A stretch of DNA of 64,000 nucleotides from Pleurocapsa sp. FMAR1 (GCF_963665995.1 NZ_OY762512.1:3286001-3350000), one strand, 5' to 3'; counted from the first letter of the stretch, positions 16,043-26,588 are shown. Notes: a model not told the origin generated them from the sequence alone. Made by a program: numbers and translations.

Positions 16043-16459
16043 ATGGGAACAGCAGCAAAATTTGAGCAGGGTATTGCTGAATTCAACCAGCAGCAGTTTT
16101 ATGCTTGTCACGATACCTTAGAAGCAATTTGGGTTGAAGTTCCCGAAGCAGACAAAAGGTTTTATCAGGGAATTTTGCAGGTGGCGGTAGGTTGCTACCA
16201 TTTGAGTAATGGCAACTTACGCGGAGCAACTATTCTCTTGGGAGAGGCGGTTAGACGCTTATATGATTATCAGCCAGACTATGAGGGGGTTAATGTTGAA
16301 CTGCTATTAGAACAGGCTATTAAATTGCTTCAGACATTACAGCAACTTGAACCAGAACAAGCTCAAGAGTTTTTTCAACAGCTAGAGCAAAAGCATTCAG
16401 CCGCTCCTCAAAATAATTTGGTTGATGGTTGTCAGATGCCTTATATAGCTAAAGTCTAA
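16043..16459 (+). CDS. DUF309 protein
   Basis: A 138-residue helical protein with the DUF309 signature: FYACHDTLEAIWVE, DKRFYQGILQVAVGCYHLSNGN and GATILLGEAVRRL. The family is common in cyanobacteria and plastids and has no assigned function; the conserved His, Asp and Glu might bind metal. Its position 6 bp after ftrC suggests joint expression. Confidence 0.85.
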   Translation: MGTAAKFEQGIAEFNQQQFYACHDTLEAIWVEVPEADKRFYQGILQVAVGCYHLSNGNLRGATILLGEAVRRLYDYQPDYEGVNVELLLEQAIKLLQTLQQLEPEQAQEFFQQLEQKHSAAPQNNLVDGCQMPYIAKV

Positions 16460-16629
16460 ATAGTAGAATAGACTTCTTGCACAATTAAGTAACTTTGTAA
16501 TAGATAAGCTGTAATCCAATCTAAGCTAATCTATATCATCAAGTTCTTGAAACAAGCAATCTATCTCTTTTAAAATCACTTGTTTCATATCTAGAGATTG
16601 CGTCGGATCAAAAAAATTCTGGCTCTTAT

Positions 16630-17568
16630 TTATATCCCATATTCTTCGTTGGATATATATGAGGATGTCGGATAGTTTATCTCTTTGGCTTTGATGAGAG
16701 CAATTGACGGATTCAATTCTTCTTTTGATGTAGAAGAAGAATTCTCCTGGATTGTCGAAGGGGTCGGGATAATTTCGGGTCGTGGTTTTTGTAATGTTGT
16801 AAATTTGATGATCGACAGTACTATTACGATCAACAAGAGCGTGGCGATCGCTATGCCTAGGAATATTGTTTTTTTTTGAGCCTGTTGATTTACAGTTTTT
16901 AAAGAAGAATATTCCTCAAACTCATGATCATCAATTCTGTTGGATAAACCACGCCACACAGCAGTTTCTTTTAAGACAGAAGCAGATTTAATACTGGTAA
17001 CTAAGATCAATAAGCCGTTGCGATCGGCAAGAGGATTGGTTTGTAACTCCAAAGCAATTTCTTGTCGTAATGATTCAGAATTACTGCCAATCTTGCAGCT
17101 TGGATCGGTATTTCGATTATTTTCTACATCTAAAACTGAATTAAATAATTCTACTAGACTTTTGTAATCAACTTTAAAACCATATTCACCACAAGCACTA
17201 ACAGTTTTATCTATTTCTTGGTCTAATTTTCCCTTTAAAACTCGAATTAATAACGAACGTACCTTTATATTTTCACTATCTTTTTGGCAAATCCAAAGAA
17301 CAGAATTGCGGATAGAACGCCCTGTAAAGTCAGTTCTATCTTCTCTTGTTTTTAAGCCAGTAACCAATAAATAATAATTATCTCGATCTGCGACTAGAAT
17401 GATAGATTGTTTTTGGCTTTCAATCAAATTAACTGGTTTTAATGGGGAATTACCAATGGACTGCATTAAAAAATCAGGATTTTCTGGATAATATTCAGCC
17501 GATTTTATTCTCAACCAACGATAATCTTGGTCTTGCTTCTTGCCACGACTTTGAATATAAATAGGCAT
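16630..17568 (-). CDS. Membrane-anchored protein of a dynamin/GTPase operon
   Basis: A 312-residue protein of unknown family. Residues 1-225 form a soluble domain (MPIYIQSRGKKQDQDYRWLR, FTGRSIRNSVLWIC) with a cytosolic look. A single transmembrane helix follows at about 235-258 (TIFLGIAIATLLLIVIVLSI), then about 50 residues ending YPTSSYISNEEYGI. It is the last gene of a tight three-gene operon, 13 bp after the P-loop protein. An anchoring or effector role at the membrane is inferred from this layout. Confidence 0.6.
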   Translation of the reverse strand: MPIYIQSRGKKQDQDYRWLRIKSAEYYPENPDFLMQSIGNSPLKPVNLIESQKQSIILVADRDNYYLLVTGLKTREDRTDFTGRSIRNSVLWICQKDSENIKVRSLLIRVLKGKLDQEIDKTVSACGEYGFKVDYKSLVELFNSVLDVENNRNTDPSCKIGSNSESLRQEIALELQTNPLADRNGLLILVTSIKSASVLKETAVWRGLSNRIDDHEFEEYSSLKTVNQQAQKKTIFLGIAIATLLLIVIVLSIIKFTTLQKPRPEIIPTPSTIQENSSSTSKEELNPSIALIKAKEINYPTSSYISNEEYGI

Positions 17569-17581
17569 TTTTTGCTTTCTC

Positions 17582-18568
17582 CTAAATATTTAGCCACTTT
17601 TCACCTTTTACTACTGCAAAACTGCCGTTAGTTTTGCAACCACGTGCAAACTCATTGACTGCCTTTTCTAGATGATTATCTAACTCCAACCAATTACGAA
17701 GAAAGTTGAAGAATTTCCATTGTCGGGAGTCTAGATGTAGTTTCAATAGGAAACGTAGTAGATAACGCAAAGGTTGTTCGCTGTCACTGGGAGAGTATTC
17801 TGCATCATGTCTGGTTTTACGGAAGTAAAAATGAGGATTATTTTCACTATCTACTTCCATGCGGGAAAATATAACGCTACCAACTGTTTGAACAGGGGTG
17901 ATTACATTAGCAACCCAAGGATTTAAACTTGGAGAATTAAAGTGATCTAATAAGGGTGCATAGCCCTGTTTGACTTTTTCTAATAGCTCTTTGGCAGTTT
18001 TGTTATTTTTCAAATATTTCTCGCATTTGACAGGAGCAAATATTACTAAGCGAGGGGAATCTAGATTTTGATATGCTGCGTTAAATAAGGCTTTGATTTG
18101 TTGAGGTCGATTGATCTTCTCATGAAATTTACCGTTTTTCTCCATTAAGGAAGGAGCATCAATGGGAATTAGAACGGCTGTTGATTCTCGCAAGGTCTTT
18201 TTGACAAACTCTTTCTCTTCCTTGGAGGCTTGAGATGCATGATATCCTCCTGGATAATCGTAAAAGCGTAGGTTGAGAGAGGGGGTTTCGCCTTTTCTAC
18301 CTAAGCCAAAAGAAAATGAACGTAGAGACTCAGGACCAGCCATTGCCTCCGTACCTTCAATTCCTACTCTTCCCCTGGCTTCAAATACGTCAACCAAGCT
18401 TTTTAACTCGATTAAACGATCTTGTAGAATTGCAGCACTTTCGTCATCAGGAGTCAGTTGTAAATTAGTATTACCAATATTGCTTTCAAACTGTTCGTAC
18501 ATTGCTGTCAACAGAGTAGTCTTACCTACCCCACTTGCACCCAGCATCGTGATTTTGAGTTCTTGCAT
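17582..18568 (-). CDS. P-loop GTPase-like protein
   Basis: A 328-residue protein starting MQELKITMLGASGVGKTTLL with a Walker A motif at residues 10-18. A switch-II-like RFYDYPGGYHAS and a beta strand LVIFAPVKCEKY follow; the latter could be a degenerate base-specificity loop. This fits a small TRAFAC-class GTPase as found in multi-gene prokaryotic GTPase systems. It lies between the dynamin-like gene (22 bp upstream) and the membrane protein gene. No close family is recognised. Confidence 0.7.
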   Translation of the reverse strand: MQELKITMLGASGVGKTTLLTAMYEQFESNIGNTNLQLTPDDESAAILQDRLIELKSLVDVFEARGRVGIEGTEAMAGPESLRSFSFGLGRKGETPSLNLRFYDYPGGYHASQASKEEKEFVKKTLRESTAVLIPIDAPSLMEKNGKFHEKINRPQQIKALFNAAYQNLDSPRLVIFAPVKCEKYLKNNKTAKELLEKVKQGYAPLLDHFNSPSLNPWVANVITPVQTVGSVIFSRMEVDSENNPHFYFRKTRHDAEYSPSDSEQPLRYLLRFLLKLHLDSRQWKFFNFLRNWLELDNHLEKAVNEFARGCKTNGSFAVVKGEKWLNI

Positions 18569-18590
18569 TGAGATTTCCTAATCTTGAGTT

Positions 18591-20843
18591 TTAAAATTGA
18601 AAGTTGTCTTTTTTATTAGCTACGATCGCGCTCTCAACTTCAACCATCCACTGTTGGCTTATTTTGCTATTATGACCAAACTCTTCAAATTCTTCGCTCC
18701 AAACGCGATCGTAGATTTCCTGTAAGAACTTGAGCCATTCTTGTCTGACTTGTTTGGCTCTTAAAATGCGATCTAAAAACTCTTCGACAATGGCAAATGC
18801 AGCTTGATTGGGTTCGGCTAACAAATCGTCTAAAGCGGATTCACATTTATAAATAGCTTCTGCGTGGAGAGAATTTAAGCAGCTTAACACTTCCGCAGCG
18901 GAGGGAGAAGGAGAAAGCTGCAAAGAGGTTTCATCAGGAGTTAGATCGTCAAGATGTTGGCGAATGCGATGCTGAATCAAACCACGATAGGAAAGATCGA
19001 ACTCAGCTAATGTCTTAAAACCTAATTTAAGACGTTTGAGATTGTCGGGAATAATTTCGGCGATCGCACTAATAAATTCTGCTTCCCTAGTTTCAGTTAG
19101 ATTACCCAATTTACCATGCTCTATAAGTATCTGAGCGACTTGGGTTTTAACTTTGTTTATTTCTTTTTTGAGAACATCATCTAGAAGCAGAAAGTGTTGG
19201 GATAAGTGAGCGCGAACTTCATTAAGATATTCATAATAAGCATTAGGATAGCCACCCTTACTGTGACGCATTTTCTCAATTTCATTCTCTGTAGGAATGC
19301 CGTTATCTTCTCGACAAGCAGTAACCGCAGCTTCTACCTGCTGCTTAAATTCTAAGTTTTCTATGTCTCTCTCTTCTCGTAAGCCTTGCAGTAATTCTTC
19401 TAAGCCACTGGCCAACTCTACCCAAAGCCGATCGAATAATTCGATAAATTTAGGAAAATAATTACCGTTTTGAGCCAAACCTTTTAACATCTGGCTTGCT
19501 TTGTTTAATTCTGCTGCTACTTCTTGCTGTAGTTCCCATAAACTTTCCTGACAGGAAGATACATAAGCAAGATCGAGTTCGGTAATGCGATCGACTAGAT
19601 AATTTAAAACAGGATCGAGTAGTTTTTGATTGACTGCTGAAGAATCGGCACAATTAGCGGTGATACAGTCAGCAAAATATAATCCCTTATTTTCGCGATC
19701 GCTTTTTAAATCTTGACAATAAACTGAATTGTCTCCAATGAGGGAATTAGCCTCAGTCTGATTAAGAATCAGAAAAGACCACTCTTTAAAGGGTAAAGCA
19801 GTTAAAGCTCTGCTAGCTGTATCGTATAACTTTAAGTCTACATCTTTCCAATATTCCCCAGGTGGACTGGGAAGACGTACCATTAATACCAGATCGACAT
19901 CCTGAGACAAAATTTCGATCAACCTTTTTTCGTCTCCTACTCCCGTATCTCCCAATCCTGGCATATCAATTAAAGCAATTTGTCCTATATCGGGATGAGG
20001 AAAAGTACAAAATATTTTGGCTTCTTTAACTGCTAAATAGTTGTGATAAACTCGTTCGCCTTTTAGATTATCTTGCGCCACATATTCTCTAATTTGCTGC
20101 TTAGTAATTTTAATTGAGGTTGATTTTCCTAACAGATGACGGTATTGAGGCAAATAATGATGATATCTTTGTAAATACTCATATTTTCCTTCTGCTACTG
20201 CTGTATTAGATAAATGAATGGGACGAGAAGATAAGGGATTGCGAGCAAACTCATCTAAACTGTAGGGTAATTGACCCAAACCTAAATCTTGGTAGTAGGG
20301 AGCGATAATTTCTTCTAAAAAAGAATGCTCTGAATGAAAAGTAATCTCTCCATAGGTATCTATTCCAGGCTGATGTAGAATCGTGCTGCGAACTCCAGTA
20401 CAGTGTCCGCGATCGCCTGTAGGAATTTCATTACTCGATAATCCCGTTAGACTTTGCAGTAAACGACTTTTTCCCTGTCTAGCTCGTCCAATTACTCCAA
20501 TATTGATGGTGTCCCGATTAAAGCGATTTTTGAGTAAATCTAATTCTACTAGCTGAGATTGAATTTGATTTTGTAATTGGAGAAAATTTAGTTGTTGTAG
20601 ATTGCTTTGTTCTTCTGGTTCGTTAACTTGAGAGATTGGGCGTTCGCGTAGCGTACCCGAAGGGTTATCGCGATTTTGACGGGAGAAAATGAGAGAAGCA
20701 TTCCCTTGTTGGGATAGAGTTTCTAAAGAACGAGATAGCGATCGCAAATTAGCTTCAACAGTAGCAATCTTTTCCCTGAGAGGAAGTCGTCGATTTAGTA
20801 TTGCTTGAATTTGCTTAGTTCTTTCGGTTGTAGCAATTTGCAT
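18591..20843 (-). CDS. Dynamin-like GTPase
   Basis: A 750-residue protein from the ATG at 20843 (MQIATTERTKQIQAIL); an upstream start at 20903 adds 20 residues with no support. The GTPase domain has the P-loop VIGRARQGKSRLLQSL, the switch-I region TGDRGHCTGVRSTI, the G3 motif IALIDMPGLGDTG and a G4-like FLILNQTE. A long helical stalk follows. Bacterial dynamin-like proteins remodel membranes in division, stress or phage defence. A repeat-derived piece (20640-20672) is translated within the N-terminal linker as GTLRERP. It is the first gene of the operon with the two genes above. Confidence 0.78.
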   Translation of the reverse strand: MQIATTERTKQIQAILNRRLPLREKIATVEANLRSLSRSLETLSQQGNASLIFSRQNRDNPSGTLRERPISQVNEPEEQSNLQQLNFLQLQNQIQSQLVELDLLKNRFNRDTINIGVIGRARQGKSRLLQSLTGLSSNEIPTGDRGHCTGVRSTILHQPGIDTYGEITFHSEHSFLEEIIAPYYQDLGLGQLPYSLDEFARNPLSSRPIHLSNTAVAEGKYEYLQRYHHYLPQYRHLLGKSTSIKITKQQIREYVAQDNLKGERVYHNYLAVKEAKIFCTFPHPDIGQIALIDMPGLGDTGVGDEKRLIEILSQDVDLVLMVRLPSPPGEYWKDVDLKLYDTASRALTALPFKEWSFLILNQTEANSLIGDNSVYCQDLKSDRENKGLYFADCITANCADSSAVNQKLLDPVLNYLVDRITELDLAYVSSCQESLWELQQEVAAELNKASQMLKGLAQNGNYFPKFIELFDRLWVELASGLEELLQGLREERDIENLEFKQQVEAAVTACREDNGIPTENEIEKMRHSKGGYPNAYYEYLNEVRAHLSQHFLLLDDVLKKEINKVKTQVAQILIEHGKLGNLTETREAEFISAIAEIIPDNLKRLKLGFKTLAEFDLSYRGLIQHRIRQHLDDLTPDETSLQLSPSPSAAEVLSCLNSLHAEAIYKCESALDDLLAEPNQAAFAIVEEFLDRILRAKQVRQEWLKFLQEIYDRVWSEEFEEFGHNSKISQQWMVEVESAIVANKKDNFQF

Positions 20844-21298
20844 GACTTTTCTATTAGTAAATAGTATTTTTATTGAACTGCTTGTTCTCGCTGATACAAC
20901 CAAAATGCGATGCCTTAGGCTAACTTCGCAATCGCACTAAAAACTACCGTTGCCCAAACAAGCCATAGTTAAGTGTAGAAAATATCTGTTTGTCCTAGTC
21001 TAACCCTGCTACCCAAAGAATTGCCTCGTGATCGTTATTTTTGCTTGATGAGCGAGCTTGATCTGGATGATGAACCTGCTGCTATAGAATCTCTGTAATC
21101 GTTATTGTTTTTAATTTGTGAGTAGTGAGTTGCGATCGCCATAAAATTAGAGCCTTTGAATAAAGCGATCTCACTTCTAAATTAGTTATTTAAGGTTACT
21201 AAAGGTTAATAGAAAAATATACTTTTTTATGAATTGAGCAACGAAATTTGTAACAATAGAGATTAGAGAAAATCTTGATTTGTACCTCGTTGCCACCC
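20844..21298. other. Intergenic region between divergent operons
   Basis: Contains the promoters of the dynamin-like operon (leftward) and cysK (rightward). Two imperfect HIP1 sites are present. No gene or RNA is recognised. Confidence 0.5.
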
Positions 21299-22252
21299 AT
21301 GAAAATTGCGAACGACGTTACTGAGTTGATTGGTAACACTCCTTTAGTAAAACTTAATCGCATTCCTCAAGCAGAAGGATGCATTGCCCAAATAGTAGTC
21401 AAGCTAGAGGGAATGAATCCCGCAGCATCGGTAAAAGACCGTATTGGGGTTAATATGATTAATGCTGCTGAAGCCATGGGTGAAATTACCCCTGGGAAAA
21501 CAATATTAGTTGAACCCACATCTGGGAATACAGGAATCGCCCTAGCGATGGCTGCTGCTGCTAAAGGATACAAGCTAATTTTGACTATGCCCGAAACTAT
21601 GAGCAAGGAAAGACGGGCAATGTTAAAAGCCTATGGCGCACAGCTTGAACTAACCCCTGGTACTGAAGGAATGGGAGGCTGTATTAGAAAAGCTCAGGAA
21701 ATAAGTGATAGTCTTGCCGATGCTTATATGTTGCAACAGTTTAATAACCCTGCCAATCCTGAGATTCATAAAAGTACCACCGCCGAAGAAATTTGGGCAG
21801 ATACAGAGGGTAAAGTTGACATGATTATAGCGGGAGTTGGTACAGGTGGAACAATTACAGGAATAGCAGAAGTCCTGAAAAGATACAAACCAGAGCTAAA
21901 GGCGATCGCCGTAGAACCAACAGGCAGCCCTATACTTTCGGGGGGAAATCCAGGTTCTCATAAAATACAGGGCATTGGTGCAGGGTTTGTCCCAGAAGTG
22001 CTAAAACTAGATTTGATTGATGAAGTTGTCACGGTTACGGACGATGAGGCAATTGATTTTGGTCGTCGTTTGGCTCGTGAAGAAGGCTTGTTGTCTGGCA
22101 TTTCCACTGGTGCAGCCCTAGCAGCAGCAGTTAAAGTAGCGCAAAGACCTGAAAACAAAGATAAACTAATTGTGATGATCCAGCCTAGCTTTGGTGAACG
22201 TTATCTTAGTACTCCTTTGTTTGCTGATTTAGAACAGCCTGTATTTAATTAA
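21299..22252 (+). CDS. cysK: Cysteine synthase A (O-acetylserine sulfhydrylase)
   Basis: A 317-residue PLP enzyme starting [20 protein letters not shown]; upstream residues in the open frame do not fit the family. Visible: the PLP lysine in [13 protein letters not shown], the substrate loop [12 protein letters not shown], the phosphate-binding [10 protein letters not shown] and a serine in [12 protein letters not shown]. It makes cysteine from O-acetylserine and sulfide in the cytosol. It is a single gene. Confidence 0.96.
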   Translation: MKIANDVTELIGNTPLVKLNRIPQAEGCIAQIVVKLEGMNPAASVKDRIGVNMINAAEAMGEITPGKTILVEPTSGNTGIALAMAAAAKGYKLILTMPETMSKERRAMLKAYGAQLELTPGTEGMGGCIRKAQEISDSLADAYMLQQFNNPANPEIHKSTTAEEIWADTEGKVDMIIAGVGTGGTITGIAEVLKRYKPELKAIAVEPTGSPILSGGNPGSHKIQGIGAGFVPEVLKLDLIDEVVTVTDDEAIDFGRRLAREEGLLSGISTGAALAAAVKVAQRPENKDKLIVMIQPSFGERYLSTPLFADLEQPVFN

Positions 22253-22267
22253 AAAGTTTTTAGCTCT

Positions 22268-22345
22268 TAGTCATTAGCCCTTCGGGTTCGGGCGCGTTCC
22301 CTTGCGCCTTACGTCGGCGCGGGGTCGCCCTCACTTTTAGCTCGA
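22268..22345. repeat. GC-rich palindromic element downstream of cysK
   Basis: A GC-rich patch containing CCCTTCGGGTTCGGGCGCG, CCTTGCGCC and GGCGCGGGGTCGCCC, able to form several short hairpins. Its style matches the block at 7957-8118 and the piece inside the dynamin-like gene, so they are probably members of one class of dispersed repeats. It may also serve as the cysK terminator. Confidence 0.45.
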
Positions 22346-22446
22346 TTTAGTTAAACAAACTATAATTCCTAAATTTTTTGAACTTCTCATTTCTGAACTC
22401 ACTTACCCTTTAAATTAGGTACATATACATTCACTAATGTCGAGTC

Positions 22447-23136
22447 GTGAATCATTATCAAACACTCCAACTTAACTCAAAAGCCACCCAGCAAGAAATT
22501 AAGCTCGCCTATAGACGTTTAGCCAAGCAGTTTCATCCAGATAGCCAATCAGAAATCCAAGACTGTGACAGAATTATTGCTCTTAATGCTGCTTATGAAA
22601 TATTAGGCGATCGCCGTAGCCGACGCTTGTACGATCAACAGCAACAACTTGGTCAAACCAGCGATTTTTTGGCTGAGCGACAGGCAAGAAATACAGCAGC
22701 ACAACAACAGTATCGCAGACATAAAACCACTAGTCGTCCAGAAATCAGCTATCAGCAATGGTTGAGAGAAGTTTATCTTCCCATTGATTGTTTAGTAGCC
22801 AAGATTCTTCATCCTCTAAAAATAGAAATCGAAAAGCTAGCAGCAGATCCTTTTGATGACCTATTAATGGAAGATTTTGAGACTTATTTAGATACCTGCA
22901 ATGATTATTGGGAACAAGCACAGCAAAAGCTAGCTTCTCAGCCAAATCCACCTCAAGTAGCAGGAGTAGCAGCTAATATTTACTATTGTATTAACCACAT
23001 TGGCGACGGTATTAAAGAATTAAAGTGGTTCACCATGAACTATAACGATCAGTATCTACATACAGGTCAAGAAATATTTAGAATCGCAGGCAAATTACAT
23101 TGTCAGGCTCAAGAAAAAATTGAATTTCTTCTGTGA
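22447..23136 (+). CDS. J-domain protein
   Basis: A 229-residue protein from a GTG start. Residues 1-65 form a J domain: NHYQTLQLNSKATQQEIKLA, YRRLAKQFHPDSQ with the HPD motif, and YEILGDRRSRRLYDQ. The rest has no glycine-rich or zinc-finger region, so this is a type III DnaJ that would recruit DnaK to a special task. The C-terminal helical domain (residues 95-229) is not recognised. It converges on the RND gene. Confidence 0.88.
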   Translation: MNHYQTLQLNSKATQQEIKLAYRRLAKQFHPDSQSEIQDCDRIIALNAAYEILGDRRSRRLYDQQQQLGQTSDFLAERQARNTAAQQQYRRHKTTSRPEISYQQWLREVYLPIDCLVAKILHPLKIEIEKLAADPFDDLLMEDFETYLDTCNDYWEQAQQKLASQPNPPQVAGVAANIYYCINHIGDGIKELKWFTMNYNDQYLHTGQEIFRIAGKLHCQAQEKIEFLL

Positions 23137-23183
23137 GCCAAACAGTGTCCCTTAGTCTGTTTTTTAGCGAAAATTGTCCAATT

Positions 23184-26100
23184 TTACTGATTTGAATCAA
23201 GTCGATAGTTAGGAGCTAGGTCGGTTGGCGATTTTTCCTTGGGTGCGAGGCGACCATTATTAGAATTATTAGTCTTGCCATTATTTCCCGATCCTCCAGA
23301 GTCTTTATCTTTTTTGAAGAAAGATTCTAAACTTTTGATGATGATATATAGAGAAGGAACTAAGAATAAACTTAAGACCGTAGCCAAGAGCAATCCCCCA
23401 AATACGGCTGTCCCCAGTGACCAACGGCTAGATGCACCCGCGCCTGTGGCTACTACCAAAGGATAAAAGCCAACCAAACTAGAGATGGCCGTCATTAAAA
23501 TAGGACGAAAACGCTCTTGTCCTGCTTTAATCGCTGCTTTGACCGTATTTAGTCCCTGGGCTTTTAACTGGTTGGCATATTCCACAATTAGAATTGCGTT
23601 TTTACTAGCTAGCCCAATTAACATTACCAAACCAACCTGGACATACACATCGTTGTTGATGATCGGCCAAATACTGCCAGCTTGGAGAAGATTAGCTCGT
23701 ATCCAGATAGCTGAGATCGCACCTAGAACTGCCATAGGTACAGTTAGTATGATAATAATCGGGTCTACGTAGCTTTCGTATTGAGCAGCAAGAACTAAAA
23801 ACGCCATTAATAAGCCCAAGCCAAAGATCAGCCCCGACTGTCCCCCAGCGGATTTTTCTTGTAAAGCTGTACCAGTCCACTCATAACCTAAACTAGCAGG
23901 TAAAGTTGCTGTTGCCACTTCTTCCATGGCTTTGATTGCTTGTCCTGTACTAAAGCCAGGGGCAGGAGAGCCTTGAATTTTGATAGTGCGGAATAAGTTG
24001 TAGTGGGTAATAATTGAAGGTCCTGTGAACTTCTTGAGACTTACTAAAGTACCTAGAGAGACTGACTGTCCACTTGCGGAATTAACATAAAGCTTATTAA
24101 TATCCTGCGGGTTAGAGCGAAAATTGCCGTCTGCCTGAATATAGACGCGGTATTGTCTTTGTCCTAGGACAAAATCATTAACGTATCTAGAGCCAAGATA
24201 AGACTGGAGAGTATTAAATACGTCGTCTATATCAACGCCGATTGCTTTAGCGCGATCGCGATTTACATTCACCTCAATTTGGGGCGTATTAGCTGCAAAC
24301 TGAGTAAAAGCTGCGCCAATTTCTGGTCTTTTATTGGCAGCAGCAATCATTTTATTGGAATTTTCCACCAGGACTGAGATTGGCAACCCAACACGATCCT
24401 GGAGTTGAAATTCAAACCCCCCAAAACTACTTAAACCCCTAACAGGCGGAGCATTAACCGACAAGGCTCTAGCACCTTTAATCTCCCCGAATGAAGCATT
24501 AAGACGACCAAGAATTGCATAAATTGACTGATCTTGGTTTGGTCTATCATCCCAAGGCTTGAGCTTACTAAAGACAAAACCGCGACTGCTGCCGTTACCT
24601 TCAAAACCAAAACCACTTAAGGCAAAATTGCTTTGAATATCTTCAATTTCGTTCATTTTATTGCCCACCTGTTCCATTATCTCCTGGGTGTAGTTGAGCG
24701 ATACGCCATCAGGTGCTTGAACAATGGTAAAAAAATAACCCTGATCTTCTTCAGGGATAAAGCCTGTGGGAATTAAGTTATAAAGAAAATAGGTAAAGAT
24801 AATCAGGGCAGTAAAACCCGCTATGACAAAAGGACGGACGAATTTTTTTGATAAAAAAGTAATGCCTTGGGTGTACTTAACGTTAATCCAGTCAAAACCC
24901 TGATTAAACTTATTAAAAAACTTGCCTAAAATACCTCTTCTTTCTTTGGGCGGGCGTAATAAAATACCTGCTATGGTGGGGGAAAAGCTAAGGGCATTAA
25001 AGGTCGAAAGAGCGATCGCAAAGACAATTGTCAGGGCAAACTGCTTGAAGATTACTCCTGTTGAACCAGGAAAGAAGGACACGGGAATAAACACTGCCAT
25101 CAAGACCAAAGAGGTGGCAATTACCGCCCCGCTCAACTCGTTCATAGTATCAACTGCTGCAATACGCGGCTTCATGCCTCGTTCTACTTTAGTAGCGATC
25201 GCTTCTACCACCACAATTGCATCATCTACCACCAACCCTGTAGAAAGTACCATGGCAAATAGAGTCAGAGTGTTGATTTGAAAGCCAAAAACATTGAGAA
25301 AGATAAAGGCACCGATTAAAGATACGGGAATGGCGAGTGCTGGAATAATCATGGTGCGCCAGTCTTGCAGGAAGATAAAAATGATTAAAACTACTAGCAA
25401 AATCGCCTGCACCAAAGTTATAATCACCTCTTTCAACGATACCTGGACAAATTCCGTAGTATCTAAGGCAATTTCATATGTCATTCCAGGAGGGAAGGTT
25501 TTAGCTAATTCGGCAACTGTTTCTTTAACTGCGCTACCAACCTGTAAGGCATTACTGCCAGGAAGTTGATACACCCCCATCCCTGCCGTAGGCTTCCCTT
25601 TGAACGTTGCCGAGGTATCATAGTTTTCTGCTCCTAATTCTGCTCTGCCAATATCTCTTAGCCTGATTAAATTACCGTTTTCTCCAGTGGCTACTATTAA
25701 ATCATTAAATTCTTCAGCACTTTTTAATCTACCAGTCGCCCGAAGCGTAAATTCAAACCTTTGATTGTCTTGGGTGGGTTGTTTCCCAATGCTTCCTGCA
25801 CCCACCTGAATATTTTGTTCTTCTAAGGCATCAGCTACATCTTCTGGACTTAAATTGCGCGCAGCCAAAGCATCAGGATCGAGCCAGAGACGCATGGCGT
25901 ATTTTCTTTCGCCAAAAATAACTGTCCGTCCTACCCCTTCAATTCTTTTTACCTGATCGAGTAAATAAAGGTCGATATAGTTACTCAAAAACAGGTCGTC
26001 ATATTCGCCGTTTTCGGCAAAAAAGGCAATCCCCAGCAGCAAGTCTGGAGATGATTTTTGTACCGTTACACCAGTTTGTTGCACAACGCTTGGTAGCCGC

Positions 26101-26459
26101 GGTTCTGATAAAGACTCCCTGTTTTGCACATTTACCTGAGCAATATCGCGGTCTACATCTGGAGGAAAAGAAACTGTTATATTGCTGACACCATTATTAC
26201 TAGTGTTGGAGGAGATATAGCTCATGTTTTCCACCCCATTGATTTCTCGTTCAATAATGGTGGTAACATTGGTTTCAGCGGTTTCTGCATCTGCGCCAAT
26301 ATAAGTCGAACTTACTTCTACTTGAATTGGGGCTATTTGGGGTAATTGGGAAATAGGCAATATAGGAATGCTTATTGCCCCCACTATCACAATAATGGCA
26401 GCGCAAACTGTCGTTAAAATTGGACGTTTGATAAATGGGTCGGAGATACTCAGAAGCAT
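23184..26459 (-). CDS. RND efflux transporter, AcrB/HAE1 family
   Basis: A 1091-residue inner-membrane proton antiporter. It begins MLLSISDPFIKRPILTTVCA with transmembrane helix 1. TM4 carries the proton-relay Asp pair in STGLVVDDAIVVVEAIATK. Two large periplasmic porter loops, a second TM group with GLASKNAILIVEYANQL, and a C-terminal Ser/Asn/Lys-rich tail follow. The adaptor gene sits upstream on the same strand; an outer-membrane TolC-like partner is not here. Drugs or other amphiphiles are typical substrates. Confidence 0.95.
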   Translation of the reverse strand: MLLSISDPFIKRPILTTVCAAIIVIVGAISIPILPISQLPQIAPIQVEVSSTYIGADAETAETNVTTIIEREINGVENMSYISSNTSNNGVSNITVSFPPDVDRDIAQVNVQNRESLSEPRLPSVVQQTGVTVQKSSPDLLLGIAFFAENGEYDDLFLSNYIDLYLLDQVKRIEGVGRTVIFGERKYAMRLWLDPDALAARNLSPEDVADALEEQNIQVGAGSIGKQPTQDNQRFEFTLRATGRLKSAEEFNDLIVATGENGNLIRLRDIGRAELGAENYDTSATFKGKPTAGMGVYQLPGSNALQVGSAVKETVAELAKTFPPGMTYEIALDTTEFVQVSLKEVIITLVQAILLVVLIIFIFLQDWRTMIIPALAIPVSLIGAFIFLNVFGFQINTLTLFAMVLSTGLVVDDAIVVVEAIATKVERGMKPRIAAVDTMNELSGAVIATSLVLMAVFIPVSFFPGSTGVIFKQFALTIVFAIALSTFNALSFSPTIAGILLRPPKERRGILGKFFNKFNQGFDWINVKYTQGITFLSKKFVRPFVIAGFTALIIFTYFLYNLIPTGFIPEEDQGYFFTIVQAPDGVSLNYTQEIMEQVGNKMNEIEDIQSNFALSGFGFEGNGSSRGFVFSKLKPWDDRPNQDQSIYAILGRLNASFGEIKGARALSVNAPPVRGLSSFGGFEFQLQDRVGLPISVLVENSNKMIAAANKRPEIGAAFTQFAANTPQIEVNVNRDRAKAIGVDIDDVFNTLQSYLGSRYVNDFVLGQRQYRVYIQADGNFRSNPQDINKLYVNSASGQSVSLGTLVSLKKFTGPSIITHYNLFRTIKIQGSPAPGFSTGQAIKAMEEVATATLPASLGYEWTGTALQEKSAGGQSGLIFGLGLLMAFLVLAAQYESYVDPIIIILTVPMAVLGAISAIWIRANLLQAGSIWPIINNDVYVQVGLVMLIGLASKNAILIVEYANQLKAQGLNTVKAAIKAGQERFRPILMTAISSLVGFYPLVVATGAGASSRWSLGTAVFGGLLLATVLSLFLVPSLYIIIKSLESFFKKDKDSGGSGNNGKTNNSNNGRLAPKEKSPTDLAPNYRLDSNQ

Positions 26460-26588
26460 TTTAATTACTAATTACTAGTTATTGATTACTAATTGCTGAT
26501 TAACCCCAAGCATCGGGTTTTAATCTTGTGAGGTGGGCAAGGATGTTTTTCCAGTACGTTATTTAACTTCATTTTTGGTTTGCCCGCC

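Noticed and set aside
24922-25569. Two plus-strand frames inside the RND gene
   Set aside because: They are antisense shadows of a well-supported 1091-codon gene.
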